64,000 nucleotides of DNA from Deltaproteobacteria bacterium HGW-Deltaproteobacteria-15 (GCA_002840535.1 PHBH01000002.1:62001-126000), one strand, 5' to 3'. Shown: positions 35,866 to 45,454, numbered from the stretch's first letter. The notes: a model not told the origin generated them from the letters alone. Program-made: numbers and translations.

Positions 35866-38800
35866 TCATGCCTTCACATCGCAGCGGAGGCATCTTTGTG
35901 CCTCTTTCAGGGCATCCCCCGTGGAGAGGCCGAGTTCAACCTCTCGAAAATCCCTGATCCTGTCGCCACAACCCGCCTCCGGCATGCACGCCCGTGGCGC
36001 CTCATGAACCTCTTCTTCCACGGTCATGGGTATTGAAATCTCTTCCGTTTCCGATACGGAAGGACTCGCGCCGTTTCTTTTGCAGATCGAACTGTCTATC
36101 TCCAGGGCGGCGTGATGACCGGCGGCGATCGCTCCCACCACCGTATCCGGCCCGGACACGGCATCCCCTCCTGCAAAGATCATGGAAGCCCCGGTCCCGG
36201 TCCTGGTTCCCTTGGTGACCTCAATCAGCCGGCTCTTGCTCAAAGCGACACCCGCGGGCGCAGAGTCGGATGGAAAATCCACCTCCTGGCCAACGGCCAG
36301 AATGACCTGGTCCACGTCCAGGCTGAAATCCTGTCCCTTGCTTGGGACGGTCCGCCTCCTTCCGCCGGCATCGAAATCCGACAGTTCCATGGTCTGGCAA
36401 ACGATCCGCTTTACTCGTCCGTCAGCTCCTTCCGCGCGAAGGGGGGCGGAAAGGAATCTCATCACGACGCCCTCCTGCTCTGCAGCGCGGATCTCCTCCT
36501 CCTGGGCGGGCATGTCTTCCCTCCTTCTGCGGTAGACAAGGGTTACCTTGCTCGCACCCAGTCTCAGGGCCGATCTGGAGGCATCGACCGCACTGTTTCC
36601 GCCGCCGATGACCGCGACGCGCTCTCCTACCAGACCCGATTTGCCCAGGTTGAGATCGCGAAGGAACTCCACGGCGCCGGAAACCCCCCGGAGATCACCG
36701 CCTTCGAGATCGGCGGCGGCACTTCGCTGCGCACCAATGGCCAGGTAAATGGCATCGAAGCCGTTCTTCAGCTGTTCCCAAGAGATGTCGCGCCCGATCT
36801 GGGTGTTCAGCTTCAGTTCCACGCCGAGGTCGAGGATGTCCTGGATCTCTCTCCTGAGCACATCGCGTGGGAGCCGGTATTCCGGAATCCCCCACCGAAG
36901 CATGCCCCCTGCTTCCGGCAGCGAATCGAACACTCTTACGGCATACCCCATCTGCGCAAGGTCTCTTGCGGCCGTGAGGCCGGAGGGACCCGCGCCCACC
37001 ACTCCAATCCGCTCCTTTCGGGTGACGCCGGCCGGTTTTACCGGAGGGCGTACTGCCTGATCCGTTATGAATCGCTTCAGGTTCTTGATGCTGAGGGGCT
37101 CATCGAGAGTGGAACGCCTGCACTTGGCCTCGCACTTGTGGTCGCAGACCCTGCCGCAGATGCTCGGAAAGGGATTGGTCCTGAGGAGCACCCGGTAAGC
37201 ATCATCCAGCCGGTTCGCCTTGATCAGGGATATGTACGCCGGGATGTCCATGCCGATGGGGCAGGCATGCATGCAGGGGGCCTTGAACAGAGAACTGCAT
37301 ACCACCGCCGGACAGCGCTTCTCCCTGATATGGGATTCGTACTCGTGCCTGAAATAGCGGATCGTTGAAAGGACCGGATTCGGGGCAGTCTGGCCCAGAC
37401 CGCAAAGGGCAGTGTTCTTGATGATGTCCGCCCACTTCTCCAGTTTCTCGATGTCCCCTTCCCTGCCTTGCCCTTCGCATATCCGGGTGAGGATATCGAG
37501 CATCTTCTGGGTGCCCACCCGGCAAGGGGTGCATTTGCCGCACGACTCGTCCCTGCAGAACTCCATGAAAAACCGCGCCACATCCACCACGCATTTGTCT
37601 TCGTCCATCACGATCATGCCGCCCGAACCGACGATCGCACCCAGTTGCATGATGGACTCGTAATCCACAGGGGTGTTGAGATGCTGGACCGGCACACACC
37701 CTCCTGAAGGGCCACCCAGTTGAACGGCTTTCAATTTCTTGCCCTTGGGAATCCCTCCTCCGATCTCGTGGATGATAGTGCCGATGGAGATCCCCATGGG
37801 GACCTCCACCAGCCCCACATTGCGAACATCCCCCGTGAGGGCAAAGACCTTCGTGCCTTTGCTCCGGAGCGTCCCGCGGCCGGCATACCATTTACCGCCT
37901 TTGAGGAGGATCTGGGGGATATTGGCGAGCGTCTCGACGTTGTTAAGGATGGTCGGCTTTTTCCAGAGCCCCTCGATGGCCGGGAAAGGAGGTCTCGGCC
38001 TGGGGGTTCCCCTTTTCCCCTCGATCGATGTCATGAGAGCGGTTTCCTCGCCGCAGACAAAAGCGCCGGCCCCCCTGTACACCTCGAGATCGAATTCGAA
38101 GCCGGAGCCCAGGATGTCCTTTCCAAGCAGCCCGTATTCCCGGGCCTGCTTGATCGCGAGGTTCAGCATCTTAACGGCAAGGGGGTATTCCGCCCGGCAG
38201 TAGATGTATCCCTGGTGAGAGCCGATGGCCTTTGCCGCAATGATCATTCCCTCCAGGACCGCATGGGGATCCGATTCAAGCACACATCGGTCCATGAACG
38301 CCCCCGGATCTCCCTCATCCGCATTACATAGAACGAACTTGACATCCCCCCTGGACTTGGAGGCGAATTCCCATTTCATTCCGGTCGGAAACCCGGCGCC
38401 TCCCCTTCCCCTGATGCCGGAACTTTTGACCTCGTCTATGATCTGCTGGGGGCTCATCTCGTTCAGGGCCTTTTGCGCCCCGAAATACCCGTCCCTTCCG
38501 ATGTATTCCTCGATTTTTTCCCCCTGGATCAGACCGCGATTGCGCATGACCAGGAGTTCCTGCATTCCGAAGAACGGGATATCCTCGACCTTCGGCAGTT
38601 TGTCCGCGAACTCGGGGGGCTTCAGGGAACCCGGGGATTTCTGCTCCCAGCCTCTGGCAAATACCCACTCAGGACGAATTTCCCCCTTCAGCACATGTCC
38701 CCTGAAAATCTCCACCCCCTTTTCCGGGCTCACATCAGCGTACTTGACAGGCTCTTCGCCAACACGCTCTACCGTAATCAGCGGCTCCCTGTTGCAGATT

Positions 38801-39015
38801 CCCGCACATCCCGAAGTGGTGATGACGATATCGGTCCTCCCGGATGATTCCAGAGCGGTATTCAGCGCCTGAAGGACCTTGTCCGCACCTGAGGAGATCC
38901 CGCAGGTCCCCATGTGCACCGTAATTCGGACGCTCCTCTTTCCAGGCAGCAGGAGGGATGAGTCAAGGACTTCCTTCTTCATACGTTCAAGATCTTCAAT
39001 TCTCAGCTGCGCCAT
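35866..39015 (-). CDS. NuoF-like flavoprotein fused to a GltD-like oxidoreductase
   Basis: This long protein has 1049 residues and three parts. Residues 25-120 are a thioredoxin-like 2Fe-2S domain (MGTCGISSGA...SGCAGICN). About 165-595 is NuoF/HoxF with FMN/NADH sites (GRGGAGFPTGMKW, NADEGDPGAFMD) and a 4Fe-4S motif (ESCGKCTPC). The C-terminal 450 residues are GltD/NfnB-like: cluster motifs (CMHACPIGMD, CGRVCDHKCEAKC), a FAD site (VVGAGPSGLTAARDLAQMG) and an NAD(P) site (VIGGGNSAVDASRSA). Separate subunits are more usual. It could couple NAD(H), NADP(H) and ferredoxin or hydrogen; electron bifurcation is a speculation. Confidence 0.9.
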   Translation of the reverse strand: MAQLRIEDLERMKKEVLDSSLLLPGKRSVRITVHMGTCGISSGADKVLQALNTALESSGRTDIVITTSGCAGICNREPLITVERVGEEPVKYADVSPEKGVEIFRGHVLKGEIRPEWVFARGWEQKSPGSLKPPEFADKLPKVEDIPFFGMQELLVMRNRGLIQGEKIEEYIGRDGYFGAQKALNEMSPQQIIDEVKSSGIRGRGGAGFPTGMKWEFASKSRGDVKFVLCNADEGDPGAFMDRCVLESDPHAVLEGMIIAAKAIGSHQGYIYCRAEYPLAVKMLNLAIKQAREYGLLGKDILGSGFEFDLEVYRGAGAFVCGEETALMTSIEGKRGTPRPRPPFPAIEGLWKKPTILNNVETLANIPQILLKGGKWYAGRGTLRSKGTKVFALTGDVRNVGLVEVPMGISIGTIIHEIGGGIPKGKKLKAVQLGGPSGGCVPVQHLNTPVDYESIMQLGAIVGSGGMIVMDEDKCVVDVARFFMEFCRDESCGKCTPCRVGTQKMLDILTRICEGQGREGDIEKLEKWADIIKNTALCGLGQTAPNPVLSTIRYFRHEYESHIREKRCPAVVCSSLFKAPCMHACPIGMDIPAYISLIKANRLDDAYRVLLRTNPFPSICGRVCDHKCEAKCRRSTLDEPLSIKNLKRFITDQAVRPPVKPAGVTRKERIGVVGAGPSGLTAARDLAQMGYAVRVFDSLPEAGGMLRWGIPEYRLPRDVLRREIQDILDLGVELKLNTQIGRDISWEQLKNGFDAIYLAIGAQRSAAADLEGGDLRGVSGAVEFLRDLNLGKSGLVGERVAVIGGGNSAVDASRSALRLGASKVTLVYRRRREDMPAQEEEIRAAEQEGVVMRFLSAPLRAEGADGRVKRIVCQTMELSDFDAGGRRRTVPSKGQDFSLDVDQVILAVGQEVDFPSDSAPAGVALSKSRLIEVTKGTRTGTGASMIFAGGDAVSGPDTVVGAIAAGHHAALEIDSSICKRNGASPSVSETEEISIPMTVEEEVHEAPRACMPEAGCGDRIRDFREVELGLSTGDALKEAQRCLRCDVKA

Positions 39016-39030
39016 GGGAACACTCCTCGA

Positions 39031-39540
39031 CTATTCGTATTCATTCAGGATGGCCGGTATTTGAGAAGGTTTCACCTGCCTGTAGGTGTCATCGTCCACC
39101 ATCATGACAGGCGCAAGGCCACACGCGCCAAGGCACCTGACCGTCTCCAGGGAAAAACGTTTGTCCCCGGTTGTCTCGCCTGGTCCCACCTTGAGAGTCT
39201 CCCTGAGTTTCTCGAGGGTTTTCTTTCCCCCTCTCACATAGCAGGCGGTTCCAAGGCAGCAGCGGATCGTATGTCTTCCTTTTGGAACCATGGTGAAAAA
39301 GGAATAAAAGGTGACCACTCCGTAGACTTCGCTGCGGGGGACTCTGAGCCCCAGGGCCACGCGGGCCATGATGCTTTTCGGCAGATATCCTATGGTCTCC
39401 TGGACCTCCTCCAGTACGGGGATGAGAGAGCCCGGTTTTTGCCGGTAGCGTTCTATGATGTCGTCAACCGCTGCCAGCTCCTCCCCGGTGAATTCGTCGC
39501 GGATCTGTCTTCCCGGATCCTCTTTCTCTATCGCGGCCAT
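39031..39540 (-). CDS. NuoE/HoxE-like 2Fe-2S subunit
   Basis: From ATG at 39540, chosen because GGGGGAG precedes it, this is 169 residues. The NuoE pattern is visible: PEVQETIGYLP-like segment (VLEEVQETIGYLPKSI), GVVTFYSFF, and four 2Fe-2S ligands in CLGTACYV and CLGACGLAP. It is the first gene of the hydrogenase operon and 15 bases from the NuoF-GltD fusion gene. It probably completes a NADH-linked diaphorase module. Confidence 0.93.
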   Translation of the reverse strand: MAAIEKEDPGRQIRDEFTGEELAAVDDIIERYRQKPGSLIPVLEEVQETIGYLPKSIMARVALGLRVPRSEVYGVVTFYSFFTMVPKGRHTIRCCLGTACYVRGGKKTLEKLRETLKVGPGETTGDKRFSLETVRCLGACGLAPVMMVDDDTYRQVKPSQIPAILNEYE

Positions 39541-40012
39541 GGCTTCTCCCCCTTTGAAGCTCCTTCTGCCGGTTCGCATACACCGCGAAACCGGAACTCC
39601 ACCTTTTGCACCAATTTTTGGCCGTGCAATTTTCATTCCTGATGATCAAAGGATGGGTTCTATTTAAGTAATTGAAAGGAGGTTGCTTTTCAGGCTACGG
39701 CCGGAGCTTTCCGAAGACGCTGTCGGGATTCTTTGCAGTGTGTAAACAGTGTTGAGGAGTCGGTGTCCTCTCTTGGGCTACACCGAACACAATTCCCTTT
39801 GTTATGCGTCGCGATGAGAATCTCCACAATGAACATTGCCATGTCGTCCATTGCGGGGACCCGAGGGGGGACGAATTGAAAGTATTTTCATTAAACTCTT
39901 GGGTGCGGCGGCATGAAGAATGCCGCCGCACCTGTCGAGCGGAGTGCGTGGACGGCTCATCACGTGTCTGCGGGCAGCGTCCCGGCAGGGTTGGTCCCAC
40001 ACAACCAAGAGA
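39541..40012. other. Intergenic region upstream of the hydrogenase operon
   Basis: About 470 bases with no supported gene. It should contain the hydrogenase promoter and holds a 12-bp stem hairpin at 39903-39931. Confidence 0.6.
39903..39931 (-). terminator. Strong GC-rich hairpin downstream of the 48-aa gene
   Basis: GTGCGGCGGCAT-GAAGA-ATGCCGCCGCAC forms a perfect 12-bp stem about 80 bases beyond the stop of the small membrane protein gene. No U run follows, so termination is plausible but unproven. Confidence 0.45.
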
Positions 40013-40159
40013 TCAGTTCGCAGCCTGCTGTAAGTAAGGCCAGTAATTGCCGATCATGAGCCCGATGACAAAGTAAAGGAGATACTTCACAACCTGCTTG
40101 AGTTCGAAGTCTTCAGGAACCTGCTTCATTACGCCGCGCTTGATGGTATAGATTTCCAT
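40013..40159 (-). CDS. Small single-span membrane protein (48 aa)
   Basis: The frame is short but has an excellent ribosome binding site: GGAGGAG six bases before the ATG at 40159. The product starts MEIYTIKRGVMKQVPEDFEL and has one membrane helix (VVKYLLYFVIGLMIGNYWPY) before the end LQQAAN. The N-terminal part would be cytoplasmic and charged. No family recognised. It sits alone between the hydrogenase and grd clusters and could be a small accessory or regulatory membrane peptide. Confidence 0.55.
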   Translation of the reverse strand: MEIYTIKRGVMKQVPEDFELKQVVKYLLYFVIGLMIGNYWPYLQQAAN

Positions 40160-40420
40160 TTTCTCTCCTCCCGTAACAACCCCTGATTTCCATGGCTACG
40201 CAACCGTTCGGCCATGGGAGGTGAGTCATCAGGGTTTTACAATTTCAGACTCCCAGCGACACATCTTGCGCCTTCACAAAGCAGAGAATAGTTTGCAGGA
40301 GCGTAGCAGTACATACCAAGAATTACGCATTCCATGTACCAAAAATATGTATTTCGCGGTACGAGATTTCTTTGAAGGTTTGCCCTGCTGAAGGTGAATC
40401 CGAGGGGAAAGAGAGCGAAA
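40160..40420. other. Intergenic region upstream of the 48-aa gene
   Basis: No gene seen. It separates the terminator of the 153-aa gene from the 48-aa gene and presumably contains the latter's promoter; no clear consensus was found. Confidence 0.4.
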
Positions 40421-40458
40421 GAAAAACGGCTGCACGCGGTCGGACACCGCTGCAGCCG
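40421..40458 (-). terminator. Rho-independent terminator after the 153-aa gene
   Basis: On the minus strand CGGCTGCAGCGGT...ACCGCGTGCAGCCG folds into a long stem, followed directly by TTTTTC. It starts 21 bases beyond the stop codon at 40479. Confidence 0.85.
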
Positions 40459-40478
40459 GATAAACTCGCGAACAATGT

Positions 40479-40940
40479 TTAACTTTTCTTCAAGTACCTG
40501 ATTCCGAACTCAGATCTCGAGAGTTTGCCTTCCTTGAAGCGGTCGGGCGCCGATACAAAATCGATGGTCATTGTGTTCCCGTTGATGTTGACCTCCCAAA
40601 TCCTCTGCTCGCCTGTCTTGCCTGTCAGGAAGATTTTGTTGCCCACTACCTGGTAAGCATAGCGTTTTCCGCTATTGGTGACCATTACTCCGTTATCGAG
40701 AAACCGGAAAATCTCGTACTCGATATTTGGTTCAATCCACTTGCCCACTATTCCTTTCTGCACGTTCAATTCGGAATTCTGAACCTCGGCAGCGATCTTA
40801 CCTTCTGCAGAGCTTATTCCGATCCCGCCCGTGCCGACACCTTTCACAACCCCGTATACTGTTGTGATGCTGGCCAGGAACAGGACAATGATGAACCAGG
40901 TTCCTTTCCACAAAAATATCCGATTCCTATTCACTTCCAT
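40479..40940 (-). CDS. Hypothetical membrane-anchored or exported protein (153 aa)
   Basis: The protein has a basic start, one N-terminal hydrophobic helix (GTWFIIVLFLASITTVYGVV) and a soluble domain of about 100 residues rich in beta-strands (IEPNIEYEIFRFLDNGVMVT and GNKIFLTGKTGEQRIWEVNI). That strand pattern resembles small lipocalin-like or DUF-type folds but no family is recognised. No lipobox Cys is present. It lies downstream of grdA but has a separate terminator. Function unknown. Confidence 0.7.
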   Translation of the reverse strand: MEVNRNRIFLWKGTWFIIVLFLASITTVYGVVKGVGTGGIGISSAEGKIAAEVQNSELNVQKGIVGKWIEPNIEYEIFRFLDNGVMVTNSGKRYAYQVVGNKIFLTGKTGEQRIWEVNINGNTMTIDFVSAPDRFKEGKLSRSEFGIRYLKKS

Positions 40941-41076
40941 TTTTGCGCACCTCCGAATTCCCGCATACTTTTATCGGCTTCGGCAGTCGCAAACTTTATG
41001 GATTTTTGCCCTTCCTAAAAAGTCCATTAAGAATATTTGTGGGTTAGGGAACCACCGCTGCGAAGATTCGATCTCA

Positions 41077-41532
41077 TCATTTTTTTCGAACCCTGTTCAG
41101 CCCCTGAGCGATCTTCTCCACGTCCAGGGCGATTTCCATGAGTTCGAGGTGTTCTGCATAGAGCTTTGGATCGATCTGGGATTTTATTTCAGGCTCCATT
41201 ATGTGGAACACGGGCAGATTCAAGGCCACACCCGCCAGCGGCCCTGTCCAACTGGGATCTCCGTTCACCAGAGTCTCCGCGTACAGCTCGGAACTGTCGG
41301 CATCAGGGGAACCGAGGATGACCACCAGGTTGTCCCTGCCGTATTGGTCTACAATCTTTTTTGCCATTTCTTGACCTTCCAGGTCAAAAGCGCCTGCCGC
41401 CGTTCAGACGAAGCACTGGGTCTGAGTCAAGACCGGCTCTGCGCCCGCGCTTCGGACACATGCCTCAATCGCCGGCCCCTGAACGCCGTCTCTTTCACCG
41501 ATAATGATGACTTTCTTTCCTTTCAGTTCCAT
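41077..41532 (-). CDS. grdA: GrdA, selenoprotein A of glycine/sarcosine/betaine reductase
   Basis: Reading through the in-frame TGA at 41406-41404 gives 151 residues. The start [20 protein letters not shown] and the motif CFV-Sec-TAAGA (Sec43) are those of GrdA, the carrier that takes the carboxymethyl group from component B as Se-carboxymethyl and passes it to component C. The C-terminal half ([20 protein letters not shown]) also matches. ATG at 41532 is chosen because GGAG precedes it by six bases; ATGs at 41538 and 41550 are in frame. It is the last gene of the operon. It must be read as a selenoprotein to be functional. Confidence 0.93.
41371..41406 (-). promoter_or_regulatory. Sec UGA codon and SECIS-like hairpin of grdA
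   Basis: The UGA (41406-41404) is followed after 16 bases by TTGACCT-GGA-AGGTCAA (41387-41371), a perfect 7-bp stem with a GGN loop. Bacterial SECIS elements lie directly downstream of UGA and need a G in the apical loop for SelB. Confidence 0.75.
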
Positions 41533-41594
41533 ATCCATCTCCAATGACATTTTCTTCAAAGTACTTCTGGGAAACGACACTTGAACAGCCCAAC

Positions 41595-41924
41595 CTACGG
41601 CTCTGCCAGAACCGCATCGACCGCGGTCTTGATCTCCTGAATGGTTATGCTCTCCCCGGTCAACCGTTTCACTTCAATGCCCTTTTTATACAAAAGAAAC
41701 GTGGGCAGACTCATGACCCGAAGCTTTGCGCAAAGCATCCGGTTCTCTGCGGCATTGAGTTTTGCGATCTTGAGTTTTCCTTCATATTCCCGCTCCAACT
41801 CCTCCACGGGCTTCATCAGGGTGAGACAAGGTCCGCACCGGGGCCCCCAAAAATCCACCAGAACCGGTATGTCCGATCCATTCACCTCGACTTCGTAACT
41901 ATCTCTTGTCAGTTCAACCGTCAT
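41595..41924 (-). CDS. trxA: Thioredoxin of the grd operon
   Basis: The 109-residue protein has the thioredoxin fold with active site WGPRCGPC, a cis-Pro in [13 protein letters not shown] and C-terminal helix. In glycine reductase operons thioredoxin reduces the selenoprotein/GrdA couple. The active-site pair is CGPC with an unusual PR before it, as in other Grd-linked thioredoxins. Its start overlaps the end of grdC by 11 bases. No thioredoxin reductase gene is present in the window. Confidence 0.9.
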   Translation of the reverse strand: MTVELTRDSYEVEVNGSDIPVLVDFWGPRCGPCLTLMKPVEELEREYEGKLKIAKLNAAENRMLCAKLRVMSLPTFLLYKKGIEVKRLTGESITIQEIKTAVDAVLAEP

Positions 41925-43395
41925 TTTTTACTCCTCCATGGTTCCTTTCAAGAAGAAGCGATATGCCGTCGGCCAATTGAGTCATACGGCCCAGGAAAAG
42001 GCTCCCCTTTGCCATGAACAAAGCCCTTTCCATTTCTCCGGCCTTCATCTTCCTCACTGCGTGTCCCAGCACCGGCACAGCCGAAGCGATGTGCCCCTGG
42101 GTCGGAGAAAACCCGAGCATGCCGTGTGTCTTTATAAAACCATCCAATTCGCCTCTTTCTATTTCCTTGCGCAGAACCGCAAAGCTCCCGATGATCCGAT
42201 AATTCGTCTTTGGCACGTTCCCGCTTCCCTGCGGCTCTGTGATCTCCGGGTTGTGCATTTCGGTCGCGAACTTGTCGATGTCCGTCAATTTCAATCCCGC
42301 CCGATCCAGGGGTTCCATGACCAGTTTCTTGAAGATATCCTGCTGGGAAGAGCCTGATTGGATATCGTGTTTGCCTATCGTATCGAGCCTGATGACCGGG
42401 CTCTCCCCGTCGTCCTGAGCGATCCAGATGGCAATGCCTGCAAGGACGTCCTCCAGGATAGGCATATCGTTTCGAACATGCCCATGGAATTTCATGCCCA
42501 ATTTTGCAAAAGAGCCTCCTGCCACCACCGCCACATTTTTGAAAACTCCGGAGCCGACGAGACCTGCCCCGATCACCATGGCATGAACCGGCGCACAACA
42601 GAACGCCTTGGTGTCGGAACCGGTCGCATTCGCACATCCGCACAGCTCGCCTATGGCCTTGGCCATGTTCCCCCCACCCCGGTTGTAGCGGTCCCCGACG
42701 GCCTCCTCACCGCATCCGATGAGATAATCGAATTTTGCTGCGTCGGCGAATTTGCCGGCCATGTGCCGCAACGCCATGACGCCGCTTGCCCGGTTCGTGA
42801 GATTCTCCATCAGGATCTCAGGGATGAGATTGAAGTCCTCTTCGTGTCCCCTCTGGCAGCACCCGATCAAAACATCTCCATTCCAATAGAGGGGCATGGC
42901 CTTTTCCTCTTTGATCTTCCTTTCGATCTCCTCCAAAGGCACGCCCTTGTGTTCAAGCTTTTTCAGATCCGACTCGCCGACCAGAGGGTGAGCGGCAAGT
43001 TTGCCCATCGCTTTTTGGAGAAAACCTGTTTCAATCGCCAGAACATCGAAGTCATCGCAGATTTTCACCATTCCGAGAAATTCATCTTCAGGCATGATCT
43101 CTCCGAAGGCACCTTCCCTCGATGCGCCTGGAAAATCGTTTTGAAACCACGGAGAGGACGACTTCCAAAGATCGTCAGGATCCATATTCCCGATAAAGAC
43201 CTGGTTCGGCGGATACGCCACGGCCTTTTCGAATGGATTCAAATGGCTCAGGATCTTGTCAAGCACCGATGGATCCGCTGCGATTTCCCTTGAAGGCTTT
43301 GAACCATGCCGGATCATGTTGGGTACATGCGCCAAAAAGTAGGTGACCGCCCTGACCACGGGGCGCGTCGGAATAATTTGTGAACGACCGCTCAT
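41914..43395 (-). CDS. grdC: GrdC-like component C subunit (FabH/thiolase-like)
   Basis: The 493-residue protein matches the GrdC family: start GRSQIIPTRPVVRAVTYFLA with VPNMIRHG, the segment FEKAVAYPPNQVFIGNMDPD, Cys-rich AFCCAPVHAMVIGAGL, HNPEITEPQGSGNVP and GFSPTQGHIAS. Component C transfers the carboxymethyl unit from GrdA and forms an acetyl-type thioester. GrdC is normally paired with GrdD, which is not found here. It follows the TRAP genes by about 70 bases and overlaps trxA. Confidence 0.85.
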   Translation of the reverse strand: MSGRSQIIPTRPVVRAVTYFLAHVPNMIRHGSKPSREIAADPSVLDKILSHLNPFEKAVAYPPNQVFIGNMDPDDLWKSSSPWFQNDFPGASREGAFGEIMPEDEFLGMVKICDDFDVLAIETGFLQKAMGKLAAHPLVGESDLKKLEHKGVPLEEIERKIKEEKAMPLYWNGDVLIGCCQRGHEEDFNLIPEILMENLTNRASGVMALRHMAGKFADAAKFDYLIGCGEEAVGDRYNRGGGNMAKAIGELCGCANATGSDTKAFCCAPVHAMVIGAGLVGSGVFKNVAVVAGGSFAKLGMKFHGHVRNDMPILEDVLAGIAIWIAQDDGESPVIRLDTIGKHDIQSGSSQQDIFKKLVMEPLDRAGLKLTDIDKFATEMHNPEITEPQGSGNVPKTNYRIIGSFAVLRKEIERGELDGFIKTHGMLGFSPTQGHIASAVPVLGHAVRKMKAGEMERALFMAKGSLFLGRMTQLADGISLLLERNHGGVKNDG

Positions 43396-43466
43396 AAAGA
43401 AAACTCCTTCCTTTCATGATGTACTCTGCCGGATTTCAATGTTTCCGGAATCTCTCCGGCTCCGGT

Positions 43467-44780
43467 TTAGAAGGGACGCATCAACTTCAGCAATCCACTA
43501 GTGATGATCGGGAAAGAAATCAATAAAGCCATGACCAGAGCGTCAAGTATCAGAAACGGCACAGCGGAGAAATAGATATCCCTGGTCGTCGTGCCGGGGG
43601 GCGCAACGGCCCTCATTACAAACAGGTTCAAACCAAAAGGAGGCGTAAGAAGACCCATTTCAATGTTCAGGAGGAACAACACGCCGAACCAGACAGCGTC
43701 GAATCCCAGCTCTTCGACTACCGGCATGAATATCGGCAGAGTGATCATCATAATGGAGGCGGGGTCGAGAAAGCAGCCCATGATCAGCACCACCACCTGG
43801 CTCATGATGAGGAACATGAGAGGGGAAAGACCGAGAAAATTCTCGCTCAGACCCTCCGTGACCGCGCTGAAGGAGAGAAGGGTACTGAAGGCCTTGGCCC
43901 CGCAGATGATCAGGAAGATCATGCCGACCACATCGAGGGTGCCCATGACCGACTTCTTTACGACCTCCCGGTTCAATCGTCCGTAGCCTGCAACCAGGAT
44001 GAACACCCCGGCCGTGCCGGTTGCAGCAGCCTCTGTCGGTGTTGCTATCCCCAAGATGATCACCCCTGTAACCAGAAAGATAATGAACCCCACGGGGAGC
44101 AGATACCGTACGGCATTTGTCAGGTTTTCCCGGAAGGGTACCGCCGAGACTTCATAGACAGGGGCGATGGAAGGCTGAATCCAGCATCTGCCGACGATGT
44201 AGATCGCATAAAAGAGGGCCATAATTATTCCCGGAACGATCATGGCGATCAGAAGCTTGCCGATGGATATCTGACCCACGGCCCCGATCAGCACGGCAAG
44301 CCCGCTGGGCGGGATCATGATGGCCAGGCCCCCGCTTCCCATTATGGCGCCCATGCCCAGTGTTCTCTTGTATCCCTTCTTTTCCATCTCCGGGAGCAGC
44401 GTATTCCCGAGCATGGCCACGCTCCCCATGCTGACCCCTGTCAAAACCGATAGGAGAACCCCTCCGGCAACCGACAGAAGAGCTAACCGGCCGGGCAAGC
44501 GACCCATGAATTTGTCAAGCACATCGATCAGCACGGGACCTATCCCGGAGTAAAACAGAAGCTCTCCCATCAGGATGAAGAGAGGCAGCGGCAGCAGGGC
44601 GAAAGAGTTGACGCTGCTGAACATGCTCATCACGAGCGAATCCAGACCTGAAAGGCCGCCGAAGAGCAGATAGCTCCCGATGACGTTCAGGAGAAGGAAT
44701 GCGAGAGCGATGGGCATCCCGGAGGCCATACAAAGAAATAGGCCGCCGAATATGGCCGCAAATGTGATTTGCCATTCCAT
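43467..44780 (-). CDS. dctM: TRAP transporter large permease (DctM)
   Basis: From ATG at 44780 (GGAG upstream) the protein has 437 residues and about 12 hydrophobic segments. Family motifs are visible: FAAIFGGLFLCMASGMPIAL at the start, GSGGLAIMIPPSGLAVLIGA and GCFLDPASIMMITLPIFMPV. The DctM subunit moves substrate using an ion gradient with DctQ and DctP. It lies inside the grd operon, pointing to uptake of the reductase substrate or a related organic anion. Confidence 0.93.
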   Translation of the reverse strand: MEWQITFAAIFGGLFLCMASGMPIALAFLLLNVIGSYLLFGGLSGLDSLVMSMFSSVNSFALLPLPLFILMGELLFYSGIGPVLIDVLDKFMGRLPGRLALLSVAGGVLLSVLTGVSMGSVAMLGNTLLPEMEKKGYKRTLGMGAIMGSGGLAIMIPPSGLAVLIGAVGQISIGKLLIAMIVPGIIMALFYAIYIVGRCWIQPSIAPVYEVSAVPFRENLTNAVRYLLPVGFIIFLVTGVIILGIATPTEAAATGTAGVFILVAGYGRLNREVVKKSVMGTLDVVGMIFLIICGAKAFSTLLSFSAVTEGLSENFLGLSPLMFLIMSQVVVLIMGCFLDPASIMMITLPIFMPVVEELGFDAVWFGVLFLLNIEMGLLTPPFGLNLFVMRAVAPPGTTTRDIYFSAVPFLILDALVMALLISFPIITSGLLKLMRPF

Positions 44781-44890
44781 CAGGAATCTCCGACGGTGTG
44801 TTCGCGAGGGTCCCGGCCGCTTCCCTCGAGTATGCAGCACGACATTTTATTCGCCTTTCGTCACTCGTCTCTCGTCCCAGGGATGCAGTT

Positions 44891-45454
44891 TCAGGCCGCC
44901 TTGGGAGCCCTCATCCTCCACTTCTTGTAGAAACCATGGGTTCTTCTCCAGAACTGTATGGAGAGTATGGTGCACCCGAAAGCGATGATCCCGATGAAAA
45001 TGAACTTGGGTATCATAAGGATGGTGGGCTCAAAATAGCCGGCTTTGTACAGATCCCAAGTCGACTTGAACGCGGCTGCAGCGATGATCAGACACACGGC
45101 CGTGTTGAGTGTGGAAGTGATGAAGTGGATCAGAGCGCGACGGCTTTCGCTCAGCAGATCGACCAGAACATCCACCTTCACATGTTTTTCCCTTCGAAGC
45201 ACCCAGGCCACCACCAGGTAGCCCATGGCTACAAGCATGTACTGGCTGACTTCCACGGACCAGCCCAAAGGACGGTTCATGAAGTATCGAAGGATAACCG
45301 CCGCACAGACGAGGATCATCAAAGCGATCAGGAGAACGCCTGACAGGAATGCCAGGCCATCCAGGACCCGGTCGAAGACACCACCGAGTATCTGGAGGGG
45401 TTTCACAGACGAATCCGGAACCGGCTGCGGCGTGTTTTGGCCTGACGTGTTCAT
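44891..45454 (-). CDS. dctQ: TRAP transporter small permease (DctQ)
   Basis: The 187-residue protein has four membrane helices, for example VLLIALMILVCAAVILRYFM and YMLVAMGYLVVAWVL, with the family WSVEVSQYMLVAMGYLV motif. It follows the substrate-binding gene and precedes dctM, the standard P-Q-M order. An N-terminal 25-residue Pro/Ser-rich extension is present. Confidence 0.9.
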   Translation of the reverse strand: MNTSGQNTPQPVPDSSVKPLQILGGVFDRVLDGLAFLSGVLLIALMILVCAAVILRYFMNRPLGWSVEVSQYMLVAMGYLVVAWVLRREKHVKVDVLVDLLSESRRALIHFITSTLNTAVCLIIAAAAFKSTWDLYKAGYFEPTILMIPKFIFIGIIAFGCTILSIQFWRRTHGFYKKWRMRAPKAA

